Assembly: GCA_033239005.1 (NCBI GenBank)
Contig: BSQZ01000009.1
Location: 2,115,752 to 2,179,751 of the forward strand
Reading direction: 5' to 3'
DNA from: Lamellibrachia satsuma
Taxonomy: Eukaryota > Annelida > Polychaeta > Sabellida > Siboglinidae
Length of the DNA stretch: 64,000 nt
Shown here: piece after piece, positions 49,410 to 64,000 of the stretch
How the letters are laid out: the number at the start of each line of letters is the position of its first letter
How positions within the stretch are numbered: the stretch's first letter is position 1
Program-made: the position numbers and the translations under genes
Notes under the pieces: generated by a model
The model's database searches: none
Told to the model about the DNA's origin: nothing
The model's input: the letters and a program-made list of their open reading frames with translations, nothing else

Positions 49410-50819
49410 ATTGTTTCGCCGCCGAACACCGTCGTGTCAGTTGTGGAAAATGGGTTGTCTTGTGTGGGTCACGGTTATAACTCCAAGCAGTCGACCAATC
49501 AGGTTACGTCAGCGAACGTGCTACAGTTTGGTAACTTGTTACCAACTATTTTCGTATTTTCTTTTTGATGAAATCCTAATGTTATTTAAGTTGAAAGCCG
49601 TCTACATAAACGATTATCCTGACCCCGTCAGATGACTTGTTATGTATTGTTCTCAATTCAGCAACACTTCTTATCGTGGTGATCACATAGGCAAGTAATC
49701 ATTGTAGCATACAACGCCATATCAAAGACAAGCCCCACCCCTTAATTAAAGCACACGTGCACGCACGCACGCATGCACGCACGCACAGAAGAAATATACC
49801 ATCCTCTTTTTGTGTCAGTTTTTTGGTCACACATCTGTCAGTTTGATGTGTCGGTTTGTGTACAGCTGTTTTTATTGTTGTAAAATGACATTAGGAAATG
49901 TGCTTTGGGCCAGACAAGAACACCCTGCCAACAAATCATTGTTTATAGTGATTGCTGACGTTAAGGAATGGCTACCGGCGGCAACGCACTAGAATGCGAG
50001 TCGGTTGTGCCGTCATATAATATGTAATAGACGGAACCAGACCAACGTACCATCTTCTTTCTTCAATGTTCTTACTGGTCTTCTTTCTTCTCTTTCTTCT
50101 CTTTCTTCTCTTTCTTCTCTTTCTTCTGGACGACCACCTTCAATCTGCTGACGTACAGAGATAGTGAATCCACGACAAGATATACATTTACCCCCTGTGT
50201 GAGATATTTTACTTTCCCTTGCACAGACACCATGTAGTAGGACACGACATGCACATACTTCCAACTTCCTTCCTTCCAACTTCCCATATGCCTGGTGCTC
50301 GGCGAATAAGCAAGTTGTACCCAATATTGACGAAACGGCGAGGAACTGCTGGGTTGATCGCCGGTCTGGGGTTCTGCTGGGTTGGTCGCCGGTCTGGGGT
50401 TCGAGAATCTGGATGACGAAGCTGAAGATGCCCGCGACAATAAAATATATAAGTGAAAATTATATGCAGAGGTGAATTGGTGACGGTAAAACGTTTCAGA
50501 TAGAAATAGTTTGTCCAACTATTTGACTTAAAACATAACTATTGGTAACGACCGAGGAGGATACTGATGTCAGGTTTCCGTTGGGATGTGTCGTAACACG
50601 TTTGTCATAAAGAGAGGCGGATTAAGGGTGCTGTGGGGAAGTTGGGATTGTGATGCCCAAAACCCTGGGGTTGTCACTGTTAATGCATTTTAAACGACAA
50701 TAGTTTTAAAATCTAAAATTGTATTTTTTCTTCTTATTTTTAAGGTTTCCTAACTAACACTACGTTTTCGTAACGTAACATTGTGATGTGATTAAATGTT
50801 GACTATGGGTAATGCTTCT
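49410..50819. other. Intergenic, no recognised gene
   Basis: A CTTTCTTCTC repeat (about five units) lies at 50083-50127. A minus-strand ORF of 148 codons (50072-50518) runs through it with no recognised domain. Confidence 0.45.
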
Positions 50820-51285
50820 TGGTCATCTTCTTGGTCGGAAAATCGGTCGGTGTGCCTCTGTCATTCAGAACCACTAGTGACATAGTTTTTGCGCATGAAT
50901 GTCACTAGAATGATGGGTCTCAAACTCGTCAAAGGCCCCACTTTCTTACCGGGATTTTGTAGAAGAATAATACACCGCTATCCAAGCTCCAACGGTTCAT
51001 AGTGTTCCCGCGCGTCGTTGAAGATTTCCGCAATGTGGTTTACCAGACATCTGGCCCCGTACTTTAGCAGTTCTCCCGGGATGCAGTCGTAGCCACTTGC
51101 TCTGTTGCTGTTGAGCTGCTAACACCTCGATAGCTGTTGAGGTGCCCTCAAATGGTGAAACTACTTGAGCTACGAAACCACGGAACTGCTCGTCGATGTA
51201 CTCCCTGACACGTGCGCCGAACTCTGATGGATGTCCTTTTATTTTAGCATCCAAAGTTTTTATCATTTTACAATAACGCACTCAC
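50820..51285 (-). mobile_element. LINE reverse-transcriptase fragment
   Basis: Minus-strand pieces: a 94-codon frame upstream of RT, then NSNRASGYDCIPGELLKYGA, HIAEIFNDA, NPGKKVGPLTSLRPIIL and FMRKN, the early RT motifs of non-LTR elements, in changing frames. No 3' part is present. Confidence 0.75.
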
Positions 51286-53007
51286 GTCGTTACGCCAATA
51301 AAAACTGCAAAAAAATCAACATGACTCGCCTGCCTGTTGTCTAACATGATCTGACGCCCACATTCTCAAATGTTGAAATTGCATTACACCTCTATCTCTG
51401 TATGACGGTGTTTGTAAATGCAGTGGAGTGCACGTGCCCCAGTTGCTCCTATGGTAATCCGCCGCTGCAACCATCAAATATTAATCTCACCAGGTTACGA
51501 CCCAATTTCTTCTGAGTAGCCTCTCAATTTCAAGTTTGAATCATACTTGATATGGCCAGGCATAGTTCAACGCAATAAAAAAGAATTGTGCTATAATTAT
51601 CGCTGATAAAGTTTCTAACAATAAACAAAGAATTTGAATGACATTTATGAACGTCCCCAACCGTTTTCGTTGCATACTCACGGTAACGATTCTCGTGGAA
51701 AGTGATAGACTGTGGAGAAGAAACAAACTAGTCATTTCGAAATCAAAACGGATTACAAACAATAATACTCTCTTCAGCACATTAGTACCACCAGTACAGC
51801 AGCAACAGCGGCCAATAACAAAGCCCTATGCATAGTATTGCTAGACGAATTTCAAAGCTATAGTCAACGACAATTACCTCGCGGTTGTATTTGACTTATT
51901 CTTGTCTTATCCAATCTGTGTAGAACCTTTGTGTCAAATACAATACAAAATTCCTTCGTTGTATTTGAAAGATTGAGGTATTCACGGTGTTGAAACGAAG
52001 TGGCATTTTGCAAAATCTATCTCCTGGTTGAAAAAAAAACTTGTCTGACCGTATAAACCAGCTTCGTATTTTGGCGATCAACATAGAAACAAGATATGTT
52101 GATTGCGGGAGAAGTAACACCCAGAGGGAAATACGCGACATATACATACGATACTGTTATTGTTTCGCAAACCGGTGATGTGAGATACGGACATTGTGGT
52201 TTGTCTTTCTTGACACCCGTTTAGGCGTTTTACAACAGTCGTCCACTAAACAACCACACAACGGGGTTGTCGTTTCGTGTTTCGACATGAGACATAAAGA
52301 CATGAGATATTGCGCAAGTGCCGATAGAAAGAACGCAATACATTGCGACAGTTATTGTTTCACCGACCATTAACATAAAATAGTGGCACAGCAGTTTGTC
52401 AGGACATACATCTCGGCTGGACATCGAGGGAGGTATCGTCACCGCAACTCTGTAACCTTTAAGCAACGTGTTTGCGATAACACAGACATAGCTAACAATA
52501 CTGACGTAAGAGTAGAAGCAGTATTTCCAGTTGGTATGACAACCGACGGTCGTTTAAGTAAACTAAATGAAATGTGAACCTGTTGCACATTGCATCTCTT
52601 TATTTCCACGGAATGCACCGATTGTCGTTCGTCAGAAATTACAATATTGTACATTAAGTGATAAATACAGGTGTATATTTTTGTATTTATATATTTGAAT
52701 GGAATAAATATTACTTATATAAGACTTTGTGTGTAATATCATTATGAATCGTCATTCAAGAAAGATTTAAATAAAGTAAAACGCATTATGCCCCAATGTT
52801 GTAAGAAGCTACGTTTTGTGTGTGGATCCGACGCTCTCTCAGCATGTATCATTCATGACATGCGTGTTCTTTGTCTGTCTTGTGTATTGTGTGCCGTGTG
52901 TGCATGACTGCGTGCCTGTCCAGACGTGCGCGTGTGTATCGGTGTATATAAATTTAATTTCTTGGATACGATCAGCCAACAACTATCATTATCATTAGTT
53001 GTTAACA
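51286..53007. other. Intergenic, 3' flank of gene D
   Basis: No supported ORF. AATAAA on the minus strand near 52590-52597 is a possible polyadenylation signal for gene D about 410 nt after its stop. Confidence 0.4.
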
Positions 53008-56200
<3,193 letters not shown>

Positions 56201-56849
56201 CTTTGCTGAGGTGAACCAAGCAATCAGCGGGATCGGTGTGAGTGAAGGTTTATATCACGGACGAACACGACATGTAACACGACATGAAGTACAGCAACTG
56301 ATTTAATATGAACGAAATCGTATTACTTACTTCAGCGAAACCTAATCCGTGTCTTTACGCATATCTTTCTTTCTGCGTGTAAATAAACAAAACAAGCCCC
56401 GTAGCTAGACCAAAGTGGTTGATGCAAGGTTCGAAAAAGTAGGGCCTACACAATTAGTGGACTGTCTTGAAAAATGACAACCACCACACGTTAAAAACAA
56501 GTTGGCATAACATACGAGGGTTGTTCCTTTTTCACAAGGCACGTAAAATATTTGGACGAACACCGATTGCAAAAATCTCAGACTATTAACCAAAACCAAT
56601 TTTATGAATTCGTAATTTGGGAAACGGAAAAATTATAGATTAGTCGATAAAACGAAAGTACTTATTATATAAAATGGAAATAGTTACTCAATGACACATA
56701 ACATAGGCCTATATATTGTACTACAATCAATAAACGTATAAGGTGGCATATTCGGTGAAAGTGATAATAATTACAATGGTGTCTGATGAATAGCTTTATT
56801 TTGGTTTGAGCAGAACTACGATTATAGTTCCAAAATTAACAGTATAAAT
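56201..56849. other. Upstream region of gene D
   Basis: No TATA box is obvious in the 100 nt before the start codon. No other gene is seen. Confidence 0.4.
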
Positions 56850-57312
56850 AGTGCATAGAACAGTATCTTCCAGTTTATAGCTTACATCCAAGTTCCCGTG
56901 TCCTGTATGTAGACATTTACATTTCCCAAAATTTAACAACTCCTACCATTTCTCAGCCATTTTACTAATTTGTCTAGATCGATCGTAAATGTTGCTTATC
57001 ACCATCGTTGTTAACCCTTCTAAACACTTTTGTGTCATCCGCAAATTTCAGTACGTTGCTTGTTATCGTATCGCCCAAGTCACTGACGTATATTAAGAAT
57101 AATAAAGGTCCTAATACTGATCCTTGTGGTACCCCACTCAAAACTGATTTCCACTTTGAAACCTTCCCATCTACTACAACATGTTGTCTTCTGTCAGTCA
57201 GCCATTGTTCTATCCAGTCGGTTATGCCATCCCCGATTCCATGGGCTTTTATTTTAAGTAGTACCTTTTGATGTGGCACATTGTTAAAAGCTTTCTAAAA
57301 GAAATATGCGAA
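56850..57312 (-). mobile_element. CR1-like LINE RT fragment
   Basis: A minus-strand frame holds NVPHQKVLLKIKAHGIGDG, WLTDRRQHVVVDG, SGVPQGSVLGPLLFLIYVSD and KFADDTKVF (RT motifs with catalytic FADD), then after a stop ELLNFGKCKC. It contains the RT centre that is missing from the related copy at 8030-9545. Confidence 0.9.
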
Positions 57313-58801
57313 ATTATATCCCTCGAAAGTGCATCCTTCCAAAACGTAACTTCGATTGTCCAGACAGTGGCCAGACTATCTTCTCGGCAAGTTTACGAAG
57401 GCGAGCGAGACTACGCAAAACGGCGAACATTTACAGGGGCGCCATCTAGTGGACCCAAAACCAACCAAAGATAGTTATAGGCGATGGCAGTGACATCAAG
57501 TGGATATACACTAACTAAAGGACGGAGACGGAAGTGACGAATCTGTCAACGCTGGATAAACCCTTTTTATTGCTTGTATAATTGTTGTACATATGTACTG
57601 TTGGGAAAACGCGATTACACCGGTCCATGCGCTAGGTATTGTGATAGGAACTATATGCGATAAGAAAACATTGCAAAGTTACTTTGTAACAACTCTCGTA
57701 CATTATGATTATGATGTGGCACATCGATCCTGAATTCTGAAACCAATCGTCGTCGACGACGACGTCTGCGATGATATAATTTCACTAAATAAGATTCATA
57801 AAAATGAGGATGCTTGTCAAAACTTGGTAAAACAAACAATGGTACTAATGCGTGATCCTTGCATTAGATGATTAGCCCGGCATAACCAGGGACAGGGTCC
57901 GGGATAGAAGTGCCAGTGCAGTGGCAGTGCCATGGACCATCGGACCACCAGCTCAGCCTCTGGAAATCTGGTGGTCCAGACCAGTTTTACCAACAGTTGC
58001 ATAAACAACGAAAATTTGTCAGATCGATCGAATACAATTCCAAATAAAATGTTGTCATAATATGCGTAATTATTGTTTTTAATGAAGAATGAAAATTGAA
58101 ATAATGCCAACGAACTTCACTTCTAAACACAGCATGATTAATGCCATCATAGCAAATGGTAGCATACACTCTTTGATCGGATATCTCGGTGAAGTGATGC
58201 ATTGTGGGAGTGATTTTGCATACCGACAACAACCGAATGTTAAATTAGGCAACATTGGAACGTTTCTGACTGCTCATTTGCAAATGGAGACTTGAATGTT
58301 AAATAAGGAAATGTCTGCTAAACTCAGCAAAAACGATGCCTTCGTAAAAGTAGAAATGTCCACACTAATTAGAATGGTGCATGGTGGAACCTATGGGCCA
58401 AGCTACCAGCTAGATGGAACAAGGACTGTGGCAGCGGACGTAGTTAATGCTACGTTGTCAGTTAATCTGGTTCTCAGGTTGTTCCCATTGAGGTTGAGCT
58501 GAGGTTGAGGTGAGACTGAGTGGTGCACACAACACACCTGTAACTTGTAAGACAGACTGATAACAGAAATCTGTAAGATCGCAAACAAATACATATGATC
58601 TACGTCCACAGGTTTGCCGTCATCCTCAAAAGCAGGTTGCTGTGGAAACAGTGATATTTATTGTATCTCATGTGACTTCAGCTGACTGCATACAGTATTC
58701 CTGATAGTGGATCATCAATTAAATTAAATGTTTGTATGCTGATAAGTAACAATGATTTCAAAAGGTATAATAAGAAATAGTCTTAATTTTAAGCACATCT
58801 C
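57313..58801. other. Intergenic, no recognised gene
   Basis: Two adjacent plus-strand ORFs (58089-58295, 58296-58502) have no recognised content. A 10-bp hairpin GGACCACCAG/CTGGTGGTCC lies at about 57940-57976. Non-coding first exons of SCYL2 may lie here. Confidence 0.4.
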
Positions 58802-59135
58802 TGGCTGCCATTTAACTAATGCTTGACAATTTCATTCACCCAACATTGCCTCAGTTCACTCAGAACACAATATAAATGAGTTCCTGCTATAAACAGTGGA
58901 CAGTAGTCTTTGCACAGTAACTGCAGCATGGCTGAATGCTTCTCAGAAAAGTTCAGTTGGTGTTGGAAGAGGTCTGTGAGGGGATGATATGTAAAGTGCT
59001 TTGAGTGGTCTTAAGGACTGGATGATGTGTAAAGTGCTTTGAGTGGTCGTAAGGACTGGATGATGTGTAAAGTGCTTTGAGTGGTCGTAAGGACTGGATG
59101 CTGACATCATACTGTGCTGTATAACTAAGAACTTA
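58802..59135 (+). mobile_element. SINE copy 2, head-truncated, with tail triplication
   Basis: Starts at GGCTGCCA and continues with CAATTTCATTCACC, TTGCCTCAGTTCACTCAG and GCATGGCTGAATGCTTCTCA. Near the tail, a unit of about 38 bp (GTAAAGTGCTTTGAGTGGTC plus AAGGACTGGATGAT) occurs three times at about 58988-59100. Confidence 0.85.
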
Positions 59136-59264
59136 CCTTTTTTTAGACAAACCTGGTACAAACAATACATTTTATCTGCTTACCACCATTGTGTAAACTT
59201 GTTGCCTTCACCATACATTATATGCAAGTACTTGCAAGTTTTACAGTACTTTTCATAATTTCAG

Positions 59265-62200
59265 GAAGATGACAACAAACAGAGTGTAGACCAGTGTAGA
59301 GACGTGTAGTCATCATGGAGATGTTAAATCGTCTCAAGAGTACAGTGACTGGTGCGTTACCTGGCAACCCAATCACGCGAGAGTTTGAGATAGGTGTTCA
59401 CTGTGCCAGTGGTGGCCCAAATCTGCTGTGGAAGATCCACAACGGCGTTAAGAAAACAACAAAACAGGTAGCTATTGATAAAACATTTCTTTTATTTCAG
59501 TGTCATGATGAGAAGCCAATCATGCATTTTATCTACAACGTAAATTTATTCAAAGAAGGTATATGAACGTTATGAAGTAACATAAGATTGCTAATTCAAA
59601 CTTTTGACAGTTTGTTTTGAATAATTCTTTGCATATATGACTTTTCTAATTGTGTCATCTGCCACACAGTTATGAAGGTAGCAAGAATAATGGCTTCATT
59701 TATCATATTGTTAGGGGTCAAAATGTCACTCTTGTAAAAATTTAACTGCCTTCTTTCTGTCTTACCTGATACAAAACTAGACAGAAAAGTAAACCCAAAT
59801 ATATTTACTGACATTAGATTTGTAAAATGGCCCACTCTACTTAGGACTCAGCCACAGAACATCACTAAAATAATGTATATCATTGTTGATTGACAGCACA
59901 AATAATTGCTTTTATTTCATGACATTTACTTTGACTGCAGGAGGTATCAGTATTTGTACTTGACAAGAAACAGTTGGATGGGTTTAGTCGACATGACCGT
60001 GACTTAATTTTGGATGTCATGAAGAAAGGCGTGTCACAGTTGACTCGTCTCCGCCACCCCAACATCCTGTCTGTACTTCATCCCTTGGAAGAGTCAAGGT
60101 GACTGCCACCTTACCTTAGAATCACTTTAGTAACCATACTCCGAAACATATACCATTTGCAATTTTAAAAAAGGTCACCACACAGAATTAAAACTTACAT
60201 AAATGTAAAGTTGTTGTGAGGTTTGGTCTACTTTAATTTTTATTGGTAAATTGTCCCATCAAATACTTTCCCTATGTAAATGATTGGTCAAGTTGTACCC
60301 AGTTTTGGCACACTTCAGACAAATGAATAAACAGAGAGTATAGCAAAGATAACACTTTAATAACATATATAATTTTTTTGCCACTGTTCCTTTTTACCAA
60401 AATCTATTATTATAAATTAAAAAAATTACTAAATTGATAGCAACATGTTATTCAGGTAAAATATAATTTTAAATGCCTTTCTCCATCTGTCCAATACCTT
60501 TTTGTAACAGTCAGTGCCTTTCTCCATCTGTCCAATATGTTCTACTATCAAATGCCAGCCCAGGATTTAATATTTTCATACATAACATCTCTGGAGTCTA
60601 GCCATTTGATCTCTGGATACTTCAAAAACATGATTTTTGAGGCAGTTGCACAAAATACAACAGTGAGTGTGAAAGGTCAGTTTGAAAGAAGACCGTTCTG
60701 CAATCTCTGCATGTTGTTCTGCAGGGAGAGTCTAGCGTTTGCGACGGAGCCAGTATTTGCGAGTCTGGCCAACATCCTGGCACATCATCACAACCTGCCC
60801 ACTCCAGTCCCTGCTCAGATTGAGCAATATAAACTGTACGACGTCGAGATCAAATACGGCTTGTTGCAGGTAACTGTCACTAGGTGAACACAATGCTGGC
60901 ATCTGAGAAACATGAGTGTATACTGTATGAGGATATAATACATGTGGGAGAATATAAAATATCTTTTCTGAAACTGGTAGACTCACTGTTAGACTAACTT
61001 GTGGACTAACTTGTAGACTAAAAGACTGGTAGATTAACAGTTGTTACACAGTCTGATATGCTGGATAAATAGTGCAATGTGGATAAGGATATATCTACGA
61101 TGTGTAAATGTAAAATGTAAATGTTTATTGATTTCTATAGCACCATGTTTAAACAATAATATTCTGTGGTACTGTACAGTACAATAAATAGCATAGTAGA
61201 AAGTTGAAACAAAATAAGCATTCAACATAATACAAATATTGATATAAAAAGGTAAAAACTATAAAATGAGTAAAATTAATAATTTCAGTAGAAATTTCCG
61301 ACATATTTTATATAAGTATCTAACAGGTGTAAAAGTATTTAAATTAGTAAAATTAATAAGTTAATTGTATGCAATTCTAAAATAGTGGGTCTTCATGTGT
61401 GGCCAATCTCAGGACCATGTGTTCACCACACTGCCATCTGGTGGTGAACAGTTGAAGTTGTCATAACATCCTGATGAGGGCAATACACAAGTTGTCGTTA
61501 TGTTGGTAGTTGGCCTAACAATTTGGTGGGTTATTAGAAAAATTAATACTATTTCAAGTAACTTATTTATTAACTGAATTATTTAGGAGACATGGATTCC
61601 CAGTTTGAAAGAATTTCCAGTTATGTGATGTCCGGTAATTTACATTTCTGCAATGTCTTCATATATATAGGTTGTGGAGGCAATGACCTTTCTACACAAT
61701 GATGCCAAGCTGGTTCACAGCAACCTCTGCCCAGAGTCAATCATCGTCAACCGCGATGGAGCATGGAAGATAGCTGGCTTTGATTTCTGCATACATAACA
61801 CAAATGAACAAGACCAGGCAGTGAGTGTCATCACATCATGTTTCAACGTAGTCCAGCAGGTCATTTCAGTGATGATTCAGTCGACACGTCACCAGCTGTA
61901 TTCATGTCAGTTCCTGGATATTTGGTTAGCGAAGAGTCAAAGGTAGTATGATACTACCAGATGAATGACAATCTGATATCTGAATGGAATTTCCAAAAAA
62001 ATACAGTGATGTGGATGAATTAATTAAAGTGTTTTATTAATTTATTACACTTTTATTACACAAATGTATAATAACAAAGTGTGAAGAATTGCAGTAAATA
62101 CATAGTAAATGCAGTAAGCAACCTTTCAGTCACAGCTCTTGATCTTAAGACTTATAAAATGCATGCATATCAACAACAACACCACTAATAGAAATGTTTG

Positions 62201-63845
62201 AATTTTACAATGCCATTCATGTTCTTTGGTTAGGTTACCATAATAGTTTTAAAGTTGGATGAATTCTCTATTTTTGTTGCAGACATATTTCCCTTTCCAC
62301 GAGTGGTCCGTCAATGTTCCACCAATGGCTCAACCCTCACTCAATTACCTTGCCCCCGAGGCCGTGCTGTCCATGTCATGTGACACAAACAGCGACATTT
62401 TCTCATTGGGCGTTCTCTTCTATGCCATCTTCCACAATGGCCGGGCATTGTATGACTGCCAGAACCAACTGAACAGCTTCAAGAAGAACATACTCATGGC
62501 ACGTTTGTTTCTATCGGTGTCTAGGCAGGCAGTTTTCTGCATATGCTAGTGTGGGGTGCGGTGGCGTTGTGGTTAGAACATCGGACTCAGTCGATAGAAT
62601 CCCGGGTTCGAATCCTCTTGCTGCCAGTACGCAGCTTGGGCAATTTCATTCACTCCATGTTGCCTCAGTTCACTCAGCTGTATAAATGAGTCCCTTCCCA
62701 TAGGCAGTGGTGGATATGTGAACGAATAGTCTTCTCACAGTAATTGCAGCATGGCTGAATGCTTCCCAGAGAAATCAAGTTGGTGTTGGAATGAACATGT
62801 TTGCTAGGGGGTGAAATGTAAACCACTGAGTGGTCCTATGGACTGGATACTGCGGAGTATAAGAATGTACTTTCTTTCTTAACAACAAAGACAGTTAATT
62901 AAATCTAAGATCGGTTTTAGTATCTTCTTTTAACAGCTGCACATTTAGTTAGTCTGTTTTTGCTAGTTGTTTGTCACTATATATCAGTGAGATTAAGAGT
63001 GAAATAGCAGTTAGTTAAACACAACCAGGCTGTTATGTAGTTATATATGGAGACTGCATTTATAGCTCTTCATTTTGTGCGTTAATACCATTCAATAAAT
63101 GAAGTGTGCCAAAACAGAATTCTATGTCAAACCTCATGCATTGTCAGTGTCGCTAGATCATCTTTGACCTGGTCTTGTCTGCCATAGCTGAAGCAGATGA
63201 AGTTGACGACACTGTCCCAGCTTCCTGATGAAGCTCGGGAACATGTCAAGCTGATGTTGAATTGGGAACCAACAGTGAGACCTGACTCACAGCAACTCAC
63301 CAAGGTCAGGTCTCTAGGGTGCTCAATGACTCCACATCATGTCATAGTTATTGAACAGAAGGCCTTAATAACTTTGCATTAATAACTTCTAATATACAAA
63401 TTACTGACCTGAAATAAACTGAGCCAATGGCTTCATTATCCAATTGTCATTTGGAGCATGTTGTTTTAGATGGTTAAATCTTGTAATAACATTCATTAGT
63501 GTAAATGGCACATTTAATAAACAACAAAGTAGAATAAATAAAAGTTAAAACAAGATCAACAAAATCTACCATTAATTTCTCAGTTGTGACATGCAATCAT
63601 TAATTAATGTTCTGTAGTTAGTTTTTGTAGTAGCTTACTGTAACACTTTAAGGAAGTTTGGTCACGATGGTTATGAACAGTTTTCTGACCGTTTGGATGT
63701 GTCCGTGTTCTCTGCACAGATTTCGTTCTTTGATGATGTTGGAGCTATGACTCTGCAGTATCTCGACTCGCTGTTTCAACAAGACAACTTACAGAAGTCT
63801 CAATTCTTCAAAGGACTTGCCAAAATCCTACAGAAAATGCCAGTA
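59265..63845 (+). CDS. SCYL2: SCYL2 pseudokinase, 5' part (seven coding exons, gene continues)
   Basis: Coding exons: 59315-59467, 59941-60098, 60725-60869, 61671-61820, 62283-62498, 63188-63304, 63720-63845. The first exon opens at a splice acceptor at 59265 (TTTCAG|GAAG), so an untranslated exon lies upstream. Phases close throughout and give 355 residues so far. The sequence follows SCYL2: MLNRLKSTVTGALPGNPITR, ASGGPNLLWKI, VSVFVLDKK, RLRHPNILSVLHPLEES, FATEPVFASLANIL, YKLYDVEIKYGLLQV, LVHSNLCPESIIVN, WKIAGFDFC, LNYLAPEA, REHVKLMLNWEPTVRPD, FFDDVGAMTLQYLDSLFQQD. HSN and GFD stand in place of kinase HRD and DFG, as expected for a pseudokinase. SCYL2 binds clathrin and AP2 and works in endosome/trans-Golgi coat traffic. 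Intron 5 needs a GC donor (ATG|GCACGT). HEAT-repeat exons lie beyond 64000. Confidence 0.93.
62553..62880 (+). mobile_element. SINE copy 1 with tRNA-like head, in SCYL2 intron 5
   Basis: The tRNA-like head at about 62553-62627 has an A-box-like GTGGCGTTGTGGTTAGAA and B box GGTTCGAATCC (62605-62615), ending TTGCTGCCAG. The body runs to about 62850 with TGTTGCCTCAGTTCACTCAG and GCATGGCTGAATGCTTCCCA, then TGGACTGGATACTGCGGAGT and a CTTTCTTTCTT end. Complete architecture of a tRNA-derived SINE. Confidence 0.9.
63425..63495 (+). repeat. LINE 3' UTR-derived fragment in SCYL2 intron 6
   Basis: GAGCCAATGGCTTCATTATC and GGAGCATGTTGTTTTAGATG resemble 9467-9535, the 3' UTR of the CR1-like LINE. Confidence 0.6.
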
Positions 63846-64000
63846 GTGAGTGATAATACAGTGATCTGTGATTTTCAATAGCATTTAAATTGCAAGAATA
63901 TTATACAATTGCATAACAGCAATAACCTTTATAGGTAGAAACCAAAGTTATGCAGAATTTTTCACCTGACCTGCCACATCATGCGGATGTCCCTTAAGCA

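Noticed and set aside
57930..57990. microRNA hairpin
   Set aside because: Only a 10-bp perfect stem around a 16-nt loop; too little to call.
62553..62627. Functional tRNA gene
   Set aside because: It has A/B-box-like sequence but a poor cloverleaf, and is joined to the SINE body found at three other loci.

Overview
This is eukaryotic nuclear DNA from a bilaterian invertebrate. It has intron-split genes with GT-AG borders, tRNA-derived SINEs, several non-LTR and Ty3-type retrotransposon families, terminal-inverted-repeat DNA elements and very many micro- and minisatellites. The gene set (Rho GTPases, fibrinogen-related lectins, SCYL2) and element mix would fit a lancelet or a lophotrochozoan, but I cannot place the species from sequence alone. 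There are no bacterial features. Most long open frames are translations of simple repeats.

Layout. About 1-21 kb is repeat-dominated: a (GGGGC)n tract running into a 65-bp minisatellite, two internally deleted Ty3-type LTR retrotransposons on the minus strand (4.1-7.85 kb and 10.85-13.8 kb, both with LTR pairs and flanking direct repeats), a CR1-like LINE with a (TA)n tract inside it, and long dinucleotide tracts. About 22-34.5 kb holds two divergently transcribed Rho-family GTPase genes. Between them lie a LINE fragment split by a 1.1-kb Mutator-like DNA transposon with 9-bp target duplications and a FLYWCH-type remnant, and a decayed mobile-type ORF. About 35-44 kb has a 43-bp array, a long RTE-like LINE copy, a 49-bp minisatellite and a 167-bp foldback element. 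About 44.8-56.2 kb holds two minus-strand genes for secreted fibrinogen-related-domain proteins, which I could reconstruct as complete phase-consistent exon chains (4 exons, 306 codons; 6 exons, 328 codons). About 59.3-64 kb holds the first seven coding exons of SCYL2, a pseudokinase of clathrin-coated vesicle traffic, which runs off the right edge.

Relationships. The two Rho genes share intron positions and phases and are inverted duplicates. Their second coding exons are almost identical over the first 123 nt (one difference) while the third exons have diverged widely, which suggests gene conversion. The two lectin genes are a tandem, same-strand pair with a shared motif around the third domain cysteine but different exon partition. 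Repeats are nested: LTR element 1 sits in an older dispersed repeat, the Mutator-like element sits in a LINE, and several microsatellites lie inside mobile elements (a His-Thr-coding (CA)n at the same position in two RTE-like copies, and (TA)n inside a TA-flanked MITE).
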